DNA of 64,000 nucleotides from Butyricicoccus pullicaecorum DSM 23266 (GTDB taxonomy: Bacteria > Bacillota > Clostridia > Oscillospirales > Butyricicoccaceae): assembly GCF_900167005.1 (NCBI RefSeq), contig NZ_FUXW01000001.1:310001-374000 (forward strand), written 5' to 3'. The notes under the pieces are model-generated. The model saw only the letters and a list, made by a program, of their open reading frames with translations, ran no database searches and was not told the origin of the DNA. The position numbers and the translations under genes are program-made. Of the stretch, positions 46,901 through 55,024 are shown in pieces (the stretch's first letter is position 1; the number at the start of each line of letters is the position of its first letter).

Positions 46901-48148
46901 TCAGCGCACCTGTCCGTTGCCGAAAATGACGTATTTCTGCGAGGTCAGTGCTTCCAGACCCATCGGGCCGCGTGCGTGCAGCTTCTGAGTGGAAATACCG
47001 ATCTCAGCGCCGAAACCGAACTCGAAACCGTCGGTAAAGCGGGTAGAAGCGTTGACATAGACGGCTGCTGCGTCGACCTCGTCGGTAAACTGCTGGGAAG
47101 CGGCGTAGGACTCGGTCACGATGCATTCGGAATGTCCGGTGTTGTAGCGGTTGATGTGTGCGATGGCCTCGTCGATGGAGTCCACCACCTTGACCGAAAT
47201 CTCATACGCCAGATATTCCCGGCCATAGTCGTCCTCGGTCGCGGGGACGATGCTGTCGCCCAGAATCTCCATCGTGCGCGGACAGCCGTGCAGGATGACG
47301 TGGTCGGGTGCGAGTGCTTTCTGTGCCATGGGCAGGAAGGCCTCGGCAACATCGCGATGCACGAGCAGGCTTTCGGCGGCGTTGCACACCGAAATGCGCT
47401 GGCACTTGGCATTGACCAGAATGCGAGCGGCCATGTCCAGATCGGCAGAGGCATCGACGTAGACATGACAGTTGCCCGTGCCGGTCTCGATGACCGGGAC
47501 GGTCGCGTTTTGCACGACCGCGCGGATGAGTCCGGCGCCGCCGCGCGGGATGAGCACATCCAGATAGCCGTTGAGCTTCATCATCTGGTTTGCGCTCTCG
47601 CGGGTGGTGTCCTCGACCAGATTGATGGCGTCCTGCGGCAGACCGCAGTCTGCAAGCGCCTGACGCATGAGGTCGGACAGACACTTGGACGAGTGGAAGG
47701 CCTCCTTGCCGCCGCGCAGGATGCAGGCCGAACCGGCCTTGAAGCACAGTGCGGCAGCGTCCACGGTGACGTTGGGGCGGGCTTCGTAGATGATGCCGAT
47801 GACACCCATGGGTACACGGCGCAGACCGATGCGCAGACCGTTGGGACGGGTGCGCTGCCACAGCACTTCACCGATGGGGTCGGGCAGGGCGGCGACCTGA
47901 CGGCAGCCCTCGGCGATCCCGGCGATGCGGTCTGCGGTCAGGGTCAGACGGTCAATCAGACCTTCGTTCAGAGCGTTTTCCCGTCCGGCCTCAATGTCCA
48001 GACGGTTGGCGGACAGGATTTCGTCGGTATGCGCCAGGAGCGTGTCGGCAATGGCGTGCAGACCGGCGTTTTTGGCGTTGGTATCCAGCTTGGCAACCGC
48101 CGACTTGGCCGCTTTGGCAGCCTCGGCGATGGTCATGAGATCGCGCAT
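46901..48148 (-). CDS. proA: Gamma-glutamyl phosphate reductase
   Basis: 415 residues from the ATG at 48148 (GAAGG upstream; a TTG three codons earlier is less likely). NADPH-dependent aldehyde-dehydrogenase-fold enzyme: 'PMGVIGIIYEARPNVTVDAAALC', 'CILRGGKEAFHSS', 'VLIPRGGAGLIRAV', 'GNCHVYVD', catalytic Cys in 'QRISVCNAAESLLVH', and 'STRFTDGFEFGFGAEIGIST'. Second step of proline synthesis; overlaps or abuts proB. Confidence 0.97.
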   Translation of the reverse strand: MRDLMTIAEAAKAAKSAVAKLDTNAKNAGLHAIADTLLAHTDEILSANRLDIEAGRENALNEGLIDRLTLTADRIAGIAEGCRQVAALPDPIGEVLWQRTRPNGLRIGLRRVPMGVIGIIYEARPNVTVDAAALCFKAGSACILRGGKEAFHSSKCLSDLMRQALADCGLPQDAINLVEDTTRESANQMMKLNGYLDVLIPRGGAGLIRAVVQNATVPVIETGTGNCHVYVDASADLDMAARILVNAKCQRISVCNAAESLLVHRDVAEAFLPMAQKALAPDHVILHGCPRTMEILGDSIVPATEDDYGREYLAYEISVKVVDSIDEAIAHINRYNTGHSECIVTESYAASQQFTDEVDAAAVYVNASTRFTDGFEFGFGAEIGISTQKLHARGPMGLEALTSQKYVIFGNGQVR

Positions 48149-48153
48149 GGGGA

Positions 48154-48969
48154 TCAAACCTTCTTTCTCTTGAACTTTCGCTTGAACAGGGTACCGACCT
48201 TCTTGCCGTCTACGATATCGTAGAGCACTTCGGCGCGGTCGCCCTTGGTGATGAGCATGGAGACACCGTTTTCCATACAGATTTCGGCAGCGGACAGTTT
48301 GGTCGCCATACCGCCGGTGCCGCCCTTGGTGCCCGGGCCGCCCGCGATCTTGCGCAGATCGTCGTTGATGGCCTCGACACGGGAGATGAGCTGCGCGTCC
48401 GGGTTTTCACGCGGGTTGTCGCTGTACAGACCGTCGATGTCGGTGAAGATAATGAGCAGATCGGCCTTGCACAGCTGTGCGACGACGGCCGACAGGGTAT
48501 CGTTATCACCGAAGGTCTCAACGCGGCTGAGCTCCTCGGTGGAAACAACGTCGTTTTCATTGACGATGGGCACGACACCGGCGGTCAGCAGGGCGTCAAA
48601 GGTGCCCTCGACGTTGGCGTAGTGTTCGGCGGATGCGATATTGTGGCGGGTCAGCAGGACCTGCGCGACGGTCACGCCGTACTCGAGGAACATCTTGTCG
48701 TAGATGTGCATGAGTTCGCACTGACCGACCGCAGCGGCAGCCTGCTTCATGCGCATATCACGCGGGCGATCCATGATGCCGAGCTTGTTGAGACCGACAC
48801 CGACCGCACCGGACGAGACCAGGACAAGTTCAAATCCTCGGTTGTGCAGATCAGAGATGACGCGCACCAGATGTTCGATGCAGCGAATGTTCAGTTTTCC
48901 GTTGGGATAGGTCAGCGAAGAGGTACCGATCTTGAGCACCAGACGGCGCGCATCGGAACGAGTGGACAT
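48154..48969 (-). CDS. proB: Glutamate 5-kinase, short form without PUA domain
   Basis: 271 residues, amino-acid kinase fold: 'RLVLKIGTSSLTYPNGKLN', 'VLVSSGAVGVGLNKLG', 'IVNENDVVSTEEL', 'FGDNDTLSAVVA', 'GGPGTKGGTGGMATKLSAA'. First step of proline synthesis. The C-terminal PUA domain of E. coli ProB is missing, as in many Firmicutes; the tail is a basic stretch 'FKRKFKRKKV'. AAAGGAG ribosome site. Operon proB-proA-CYTH. Confidence 0.96.
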   Translation of the reverse strand: MSTRSDARRLVLKIGTSSLTYPNGKLNIRCIEHLVRVISDLHNRGFELVLVSSGAVGVGLNKLGIMDRPRDMRMKQAAAAVGQCELMHIYDKMFLEYGVTVAQVLLTRHNIASAEHYANVEGTFDALLTAGVVPIVNENDVVSTEELSRVETFGDNDTLSAVVAQLCKADLLIIFTDIDGLYSDNPRENPDAQLISRVEAINDDLRKIAGGPGTKGGTGGMATKLSAAEICMENGVSMLITKGDRAEVLYDIVDGKKVGTLFKRKFKRKKV

Positions 48970-49010
48970 GGGAAAAGACTCCTTTAATAAAGTAGTAGAT
49001 AGATAAATTT

Positions 49011-49039
49011 ATTCTATCATAAGCGGGCGGCAGAAACAA
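49011..49039 (-). promoter_or_regulatory. proB promoter
   Basis: Minus-strand TTGTTT (49034-49039), 17-bp spacer, TAGAAT (49011-49016). Confidence 0.55.
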
Positions 49040-49221
49040 GAGAGCAGGCCATATCTGGGGCCGGCTTGTGGATGTTGACGCATCCGGACAGGCGGTAACA
49101 GCAGTGTGCATGCAAAATCACAAATTCTTGGTATTTTGCGGAAATTTGCGTGCGGGGCAAAAGGAATTGTGTTATAATAATATGCTGTATACCAATGCAA
49201 CTAACAGGGAGGAAGATCGGG

Positions 49222-50880
49222 ATGCAAAACCGTCTCACCGTAACAATCGCAGGCCAGAAATTCTCGCTGGTCGCGGACGAACCCGAAGCATACATGAAAG
49301 AGATCGCGGCCCTGGCAGATCAGAAGATCGCAGAGGCCAAGAAACTGGTTGGCAATACGACGTTTTCGACCGGCGTATTGGCAACCCTGAACATGGCCGA
49401 CGAGGCCGTCAAGCTGCGCCATCAGTGCGAGGAATACAAGAACCAGGCACAGGAGCAGCAGGAAGCACTCGCCAAAAGCAAGAGCGAGCTGGGCCTGATG
49501 CAGGACGAGCTCGACACCATGCGCCGTGCGCGTCCGGATGAAGACCCGGCCGTGCTCCTGGCCGAAATCAAGCGGCTGGAAAAGGAGCTGGACACCGCAC
49601 ACAATCTGCATGACAGCGTGTGCGCCGAGTCCGATGCCGAGATGGCAAGACTCAACGGCCAGATCGACCAGCTGACCCGTGATCGTGACCAAGCCAAGGC
49701 AAGACTGTCCGATATGGATGCCTTGCAGATGCGCATTCAGGCGCTGACCCGCGAGACACAGGAGCTGCGCGAGGAGCTGACACAGGCACAGGCCGAAAAG
49801 GCTGCTGCGGTGCATGAGCAGGAAAATTCGCTGCAAAGCGAGATCGAACAACTGAACGCTGCACTCGACGCACTGCATGTCAAGGAATCCACCCAGTCGG
49901 CCGAGGCACAGGATCAGATCGACGCGCTCAACAAGCAGATCGAGTCGCTCAATGAGGAGATCGAGATTCTGCGCGGCGCGCGTACCGATACCGAACCGCT
50001 CTACGCCGAGATTCGCAACCTGCAAAACGCACTCGATGCCAAGGAAAAGCAGGTCAGCGAGAACATTCAGCTCAAGGAAGAGATCGAAGGACTCAAGCAC
50101 AAGCTGGTCGAGAACGACCCCGAGCCGCTGCGCAATGAGATTCGCAACCTGCAGAATGCCCTTGACACCAAGGAGAAGCAGGTCGGAGAGAACAGCCGCC
50201 TCAAAGCGCAGATCGAGGAGCTGGACGAGCGCCTCAAGCGCAACGATCCGGCACCGCTCTACGCCCAGATTCGTCAGCTGCAGGCAGCACTGGACGAGCG
50301 CCGCAGTCAGGCCGACGAGAACGCACGCCTGCGCGATGAGATGCAGCGTCTGCGCGATTCGTACCACGACGTGCGCCCGACCGTTGAGTTTGAGCAGCTG
50401 AACAAGGAGCTGACCGATGTCAAGGCCGAGCTGTCCAAGGCGAAGATTCAGCTGGCTGGACGAGAGATCGGCGAGATCGGTGAGCTGCGCCGTGAGCTGA
50501 CCCGCCTGCGTCAGCTGGAGAAGGATTACAACAACATGGAAGACCCCGAACCGCTGCACGCTGAGATCGATCGCTTGCAGGAAGAGGTCAAACGCGCACA
50601 CCTGGAGACGTTAGAGGCCGAGAAGAAGGCTGCACCGCAGCACGATGCAGGCGATCTGGCCGAGATCGAACGCCTCAAACAGGAACTGGAGAATGCACAC
50701 AAGGCAGCAGAGCAGCCTGCACCGGCGGCTGAATCGGTAAACGAGCAGCCGGACGAGCGGGATGCACAGATGCAAACCTTGCAGGCTGAGCTTAAGAAGG
50801 TCAAGGCCGAGCTCAACCGTCAAATTCAGATCAACCAGTCCCAGGCACCGCGCGGGAAAAAGAAGAAAGGCGGAAAGTAA
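49222..50880 (+). CDS. zapA: ZapA-domain protein with very long coiled coil
   Basis: 552 residues, start at 49222 after GGGAGGAAG. Residues 1-~75 are ZapA-like ('NRLTVTIAGQKFSLVADEPEAYMKEIAALADQKI'), the FtsZ-ring-associated fold of about 90-100 residues in ordinary ZapA. The remaining ~475 residues are heptad-rich coiled coil, including three 43-residue tandem repeats at 256-298, 299-341 and 342-384 and degenerate half-copies on both sides ('EDPEPLHAEIDRLQ'). The tail 'APRGKKKKGGK' is basic. A TATAAT lies at 49173-49178. Its stop overlaps the U32 peptidase start. Confidence 0.85.
   Translation: MQNRLTVTIAGQKFSLVADEPEAYMKEIAALADQKIAEAKKLVGNTTFSTGVLATLNMADEAVKLRHQCEEYKNQAQEQQEALAKSKSELGLMQDELDTMRRARPDEDPAVLLAEIKRLEKELDTAHNLHDSVCAESDAEMARLNGQIDQLTRDRDQAKARLSDMDALQMRIQALTRETQELREELTQAQAEKAAAVHEQENSLQSEIEQLNAALDALHVKESTQSAEAQDQIDALNKQIESLNEEIEILRGARTDTEPLYAEIRNLQNALDAKEKQVSENIQLKEEIEGLKHKLVENDPEPLRNEIRNLQNALDTKEKQVGENSRLKAQIEELDERLKRNDPAPLYAQIRQLQAALDERRSQADENARLRDEMQRLRDSYHDVRPTVEFEQLNKELTDVKAELSKAKIQLAGREIGEIGELRRELTRLRQLEKDYNNMEDPEPLHAEIDRLQEEVKRAHLETLEAEKKAAPQHDAGDLAEIERLKQELENAHKAAEQPAPAAESVNEQPDERDAQMQTLQAELKKVKAELNRQIQINQSQAPRGKKKKGGK
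49987..50373 (+). repeat. Three in-frame 129-bp repeats inside the ZapA-like gene
   Basis: Encode 43-residue units starting D(T/P)(E/A)PL-x-x-(E/Q)IR-x-LQ-x-ALD and containing ENxxL(K/R). Units 49987-50115, 50116-50244, 50245-50373. 43 is six heptads plus one residue, so each unit shifts the heptad register by one. The Pro in 'DPEPL' would break the helix at each junction. Confidence 0.85.
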
Positions 50881-52988
50881 TGCCCGAATTATTAGCCCCG
50901 GCTGGTTCCTTTGAGGGCGTGCGCGCAGCCGTGCAGAGCGGTGCAAACGCCGTCTATCTGGGCTTTGGCACGTTCAATGCCCGCCGTGGCGCAAAGAACT
51001 TTTCGCGGGAGGAGATGGCCGAGGCCATTGTCTACTGCCGCACCCGCGGGGTCAAAACCAACGTTACATTCAACATCGTCGCCCTCGACCGTGAGCTGTC
51101 CGAAGCCATGGAGGACGTGCGATTTCTGAACGAAGCGGGCGCAGATGCGCTCATCGTGCAGGATTTGGGTCTGGCACGGCTCATTCGCGAGCATGCACCC
51201 GACCTGCCGCTGCACGCGTCCACCCAGATGACCATTCACACGCTGGACGGTGCGCTGCAAGCCAAGGAACTGGGCTTTTCCCGCGTTGTACTGTCGCGTG
51301 AGTGTACGCTGGACGAGATCGAGAAGATCACCCGCGAGGCGGGCGTGGAAACCGAAGTCTTTGTGCACGGTGCGCTGTGCATGTGCTACTCGGGTCAGTG
51401 CTACATGTCGTCGGTCATCGGTCAGCGCTCGGGCAATCGCGGCCTGTGTGCCCAGCCCTGCCGTCTGCCCTACACCTACGACTCCGGCAAAAAGGGATAT
51501 CCGCTCTCGCTCAAGGACTTGTGCGCGGCTAAGTGGATTCCGACCCTGACCCGGATGGGTGTGTCGTCCTTCAAGATTGAAGGACGCATGAAGCGTCCGG
51601 AGTACAGCGCGATTGTCACCAAGATCTACGCCGATCTGCTGCGCGAGCAGCGCGGCCCGACCAAGGAAGAAAACGAAGTTTTGCGCAAGGTCTTCTCGCG
51701 TGACGGCTTCACCGACGGCTATCTGACCGGCAAGGTGGACGACAAAATGTTCGGCACCAAGACCGATCTGCCCATGAGCGAGGTCAAGTCGCTCTACGAG
51801 GAAGCGGCACACCGCTTTGCCGAGGGCAAGGAAGCGCCGCTCGTACCGGTCACCATGTCCTGTACGGTCACACCGGACGGCATTTCACTCGGCGTGTCCG
51901 ACGGAGAAGACCACGATGCGGGTACCGCTGACCATGAACCGGTCGAGCAGGCCAAGAACCGTCCGACCACCCGCGACATGCTGGTCAAAAATCTGGTCAA
52001 GACCGGTGGTACGCCGTTCTATGTCGCAAACCCGGACGACGATCTCATTATTGACCTGCCCGACGGTCTGATGGTTCCGGCCTCGCGTATCAACGCGCTG
52101 CGCCGCACGGCGCTGAACACGGTCGCCATGCTGCGCGGCCTGCCGCCTAAGAGAACTTGGAAACAGTTCCAAACTTCACACAATCGACACAAAAACGCCG
52201 CATTCGAGGGGTATACTTTAGAGATACGCAAGCTGTCTCAGCTGACCCCTGCCATGCAGGCACACAAGCCCCAGACGGTCTACGTCCCGCTCGCAGAGCT
52301 TGCCGGGGAACCGGATACCGTGCGTTCTCTGCTCGCTGCGGGTATGCCGCTCGCGGTGCACATGCCGCGCATCTATACCGATGCCGAGCAGCCCGAAATC
52401 GAGCGCATGCTGGATATCGTGTGCGACTGCGGTGTGCAGATTGCCTGCGCGATGAACGTCGGACAGCTGCCGCTGCTTAGGCGTAAGGGATTTACCGTGC
52501 ACGGCGGCTTTGGTCTTAACGTATGCAACGGCGCGGCACTCGATGCTCTGGCTGAGCTGGGTGTCGTTCGACAGACGCTGTCGTTCGAACTGCGCACGGC
52601 ACAGCTGCGCGACATCGACAAGCCCATCCAGACCGAAATGGTGGTCTACGGCCATCTGCCGCTGATGATTTTTGAAAACTGTGCCATCCGGCGCAAGACG
52701 GGCAAGTGCAGCTGCAAGCAGGGCGTTACCACCCTGACCGACCGCACCGGCCAGCGCTTTGCGCTTCTGCCCGAGTTCGGCTGCCGCAACACGCTGCTCA
52801 ACAGCAAGCCGCTGTATCTGGCCGATAAGGACGACTGGAAGAAGGTCGGCGCACAGCTCGGACGCATCTGCCTGACCACCGAGTCACCCGAGCGGGCTGG
52901 CGAGATCTGGCAGGCGTACACCGAGGGCAGGGAAGTGACCTTTGCCGACGGCTTTACCCGCGGACTGTACGGACGCGGTGTCGAATAA
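50880..52988 (+). CDS. U32-family peptidase / RNA-modification-type protein with DUF3656 region
   Basis: 702 residues. N-terminal TIM-barrel 'LLAPAGSFEGVRAAVQSGAN', U32 signature 'EVFVHGALCMCYSGQCYMSS' (about 159-178) and cysteine cluster 'GNRGLCAQPCRLPY'; 'FKIEGRMKRPEY' follows. The C-terminal ~350 residues are the DUF3656-type extension and end with more cysteines ('CAIRRKTGKCSCKQG'). U32 proteins include collagenase-named peptidases and the YhbU/RlhA/TrhP RNA-hydroxylation factors; an Fe-S-linked RNA-modification role is as plausible as proteolysis. ATG overlaps the zapA stop by one base. Confidence 0.88.
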   Translation: MPELLAPAGSFEGVRAAVQSGANAVYLGFGTFNARRGAKNFSREEMAEAIVYCRTRGVKTNVTFNIVALDRELSEAMEDVRFLNEAGADALIVQDLGLARLIREHAPDLPLHASTQMTIHTLDGALQAKELGFSRVVLSRECTLDEIEKITREAGVETEVFVHGALCMCYSGQCYMSSVIGQRSGNRGLCAQPCRLPYTYDSGKKGYPLSLKDLCAAKWIPTLTRMGVSSFKIEGRMKRPEYSAIVTKIYADLLREQRGPTKEENEVLRKVFSRDGFTDGYLTGKVDDKMFGTKTDLPMSEVKSLYEEAAHRFAEGKEAPLVPVTMSCTVTPDGISLGVSDGEDHDAGTADHEPVEQAKNRPTTRDMLVKNLVKTGGTPFYVANPDDDLIIDLPDGLMVPASRINALRRTALNTVAMLRGLPPKRTWKQFQTSHNRHKNAAFEGYTLEIRKLSQLTPAMQAHKPQTVYVPLAELAGEPDTVRSLLAAGMPLAVHMPRIYTDAEQPEIERMLDIVCDCGVQIACAMNVGQLPLLRRKGFTVHGGFGLNVCNGAALDALAELGVVRQTLSFELRTAQLRDIDKPIQTEMVVYGHLPLMIFENCAIRRKTGKCSCKQGVTTLTDRTGQRFALLPEFGCRNTLLNSKPLYLADKDDWKKVGAQLGRICLTTESPERAGEIWQAYTEGREVTFADGFTRGLYGRGVE

Positions 52989-53025
52989 AACGGATATGGG
53001 AATGTAAAAGGAGCAATTACTGTAA

Positions 53026-53589
53026 ATGCAACTGATTTTAGCTTCACAGTCCCCGCGCAGACAGGAGCTGCTCGGGCTGATCACACCGGATTTTTCGGTG
53101 TGTCCGGCCGACATTGACGAGGGACTGCGCCCGGGCGCCGATCTGGTCGAGGAAGTCGCCAGACTGGCCGCGGGCAAGGCACGGGCGGTCGCAGACCTGC
53201 ACCCGCAGGCCGCTGTGATCGGCTCGGATACGCTGGTCGTGCTGGATGGCCAGGCGCTGGGCAAACCGGCAGACGAACAGGATGCCTGCCGGATGCTGAG
53301 ACTGCTGTCCGGACGCACGCACGAGGTCATGACCGGCCTTGCGCTTTACGTCCCCGGTCAGGGTATGCTGACCGACACGGTCGTAACCCGCGTACGCTTT
53401 GCCGATCTGTCCGACGAGGAGATCGCGTCCTACGTCGCCTCGGGCGAACCCATGGACAAGGCGGGCGCATACGGTATCCAGGGTACCGGCGCACGGTTCA
53501 TCCAGGGTATTGAGGGAGATTATTACAGCGTTATGGGCCTGCCGGTGCGCCGTCTGTATGAGCGGATGCGCCAGACAAAGCTGGTCTGA
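53026..53589 (+). CDS. maf: Maf-family nucleotide pyrophosphatase
   Basis: 187 residues. 'LILASQSPRRQELL' (substrate loop), 'VIGSDTLVVLDG', 'GKPADEQDACRMLRLLSGRTHEVMTGLAL' and 'GDYYSVMGLPV' identify Maf, which hydrolyses non-canonical NTPs (dTTP/UTP type) and influences septation. It sits ahead of mreC as in many Firmicutes. AAAGGAG ribosome site. Confidence 0.95.
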   Translation: MQLILASQSPRRQELLGLITPDFSVCPADIDEGLRPGADLVEEVARLAAGKARAVADLHPQAAVIGSDTLVVLDGQALGKPADEQDACRMLRLLSGRTHEVMTGLALYVPGQGMLTDTVVTRVRFADLSDEEIASYVASGEPMDKAGAYGIQGTGARFIQGIEGDYYSVMGLPVRRLYERMRQTKLV

Positions 53590-53610
53590 TTTTAGGAGAG
53601 GGGATCCCAC

Positions 53611-54489
53611 TTGCGAAATATCTTTACCACAAGACTGCTGACGGTCATTCTGCTGATCGCGGCAGTTTGTCTCGGTCTTGCTGCCTATACCGGGGCAGCC
53701 GGACAGGACTCGCCGGTTTCGGCGGCGGTCGGCACCGTGCTGTCGCCGCTGCAGAAAGGCGTATCGGTCGTGACGAACAAGGTCGGCCATCTGGTCGATC
53801 ACTTCCAGAACTACGACGAGATGGAGGCCGAGAATAAGCAGCTGCGCGAAAAGGTTGCAGAGCTCGAGCAGCAGGTGCGTGACGCACAGGTTGCGCTGGA
53901 CGAGAACGAGCGTCTGCGCGTGCTGACCGGTCTGGTCGAGGCGAACCCGACCTTCCACTATGATATGGCCGAGGTCATCGCGCGTTCTCCCGGACAGTGG
54001 GCGACCACGATCTCGATCGATAAGGGATCGCTCGCCGGTGTGTCCGAGAACGATCTGGTTGTGACGGCTGAGGGCATGGTCGGCTATGTATCCATGGTTG
54101 CACCGACTTACAGCAAGGTCACCACCGTGCTTGACACCAACATGCACGCCGGTGCGCTGGTCACCCGTACCCGCGAGAGCGGCATTGCACAGGGTGATTA
54201 CGAGCTGATGGGCAGCGGCATGCTGCGCCTGTCCTATCTGGGCAAGGACAGCGATGTCGTCATCGGCGACACCGTGCAGACCTCGGGCGAGGGCGGTATC
54301 TTCCCCAAGGGTATTATGATCGGCACGGTTGAGCGCGTCATGATCGAGGAGAACGGCATGGATAACTATGCAGTCATTCGTCCGTTTGTCGATCCGGCAA
54401 CGGTCACCGACGTGTACGTCATCACCGACGTGACTTCGGGACAGGTACAGTCCACCGATCAGGCGGCAGCCGATGCCGCAGCGGAGTGA
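53611..54489 (+). CDS. mreC: Rod-shape-determining protein MreC
   Basis: 292 residues. TTG start at 53611 after GGAGAGGGG. One membrane helix near the start ('TVILLIAAVCLGLAAYTG'), coiled coil about 60-105 ('YDEMEAENKQLREKVAELEQQ'), then the beta-barrel extracellular domain ('VIARSPGQWATTISIDKGS', 'GMVGYVSMVAPTYSKVTTVLD'). Scaffolds the elongation machinery. mreB is not upstream; maf is. Confidence 0.95.
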   Translation: MRNIFTTRLLTVILLIAAVCLGLAAYTGAAGQDSPVSAAVGTVLSPLQKGVSVVTNKVGHLVDHFQNYDEMEAENKQLREKVAELEQQVRDAQVALDENERLRVLTGLVEANPTFHYDMAEVIARSPGQWATTISIDKGSLAGVSENDLVVTAEGMVGYVSMVAPTYSKVTTVLDTNMHAGALVTRTRESGIAQGDYELMGSGMLRLSYLGKDSDVVIGDTVQTSGEGGIFPKGIMIGTVERVMIEENGMDNYAVIRPFVDPATVTDVYVITDVTSGQVQSTDQAAADAAAE

Positions 54490-54495
54490 TGCGCC

Positions 54496-55011
54496 ATGCA
54501 GAGAGACCGCACTACGACCTATAAGATCGTTTCCTACACCATTTTTCTGATCGTACTCTATCTGCTCGAGACGGCAACTCCGCTCGGCGGACTCAAACTG
54601 TTCGGTGCACGTCTGGATCTCTTGTTCAGCGTGCCCGCAGCGGTTGCGCTCATGGAAAACCCGGCCGTCGGCGCGGCCATCGGTCTGATCACCGGCATTC
54701 TGTACGATCTGGCGGGCACTGGCGTAGAGGGCCTGCTGCCGCTCTACTTTATGCTGTTTGCCACCTTTGCGGGTGCAATCAGCGGACGCTATCTGCGCCG
54801 CATCTGGCCGTCGCATCTGCTTTTGACCGCAGGCGGCATGCTCATTCTGCGCGGCTTGCAGTTTGTGCTGTCGGCGATGGTTCGCGTATCCTACCCGATT
54901 CTGCCGTTCCTGCAATCCATGTACGGCGAGATTCTGGCCGCGATCGTTTTGTCCCCGTTTATTTACCTGCCCGTGCGCACCATGGCACGGCGGTTTGACC
55001 GTATGAAGTGA
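54496..55011 (+). CDS. mreD: Rod-shape-determining protein MreD
   Basis: 171-residue membrane protein, five or six helices, with 'TAPLG'-type motif 'ETATPLGGLKLFGARLDLLF' and 'GLITGILYDLAGTGVEGLLPLYFMLFAT'. Follows mreC by 6 bases. Part of the elongasome. Confidence 0.92.
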   Translation: MQRDRTTTYKIVSYTIFLIVLYLLETATPLGGLKLFGARLDLLFSVPAAVALMENPAVGAAIGLITGILYDLAGTGVEGLLPLYFMLFATFAGAISGRYLRRIWPSHLLLTAGGMLILRGLQFVLSAMVRVSYPILPFLQSMYGEILAAIVLSPFIYLPVRTMARRFDRMK

Positions 55012-55024
55012 GGTTTTTTACCCT

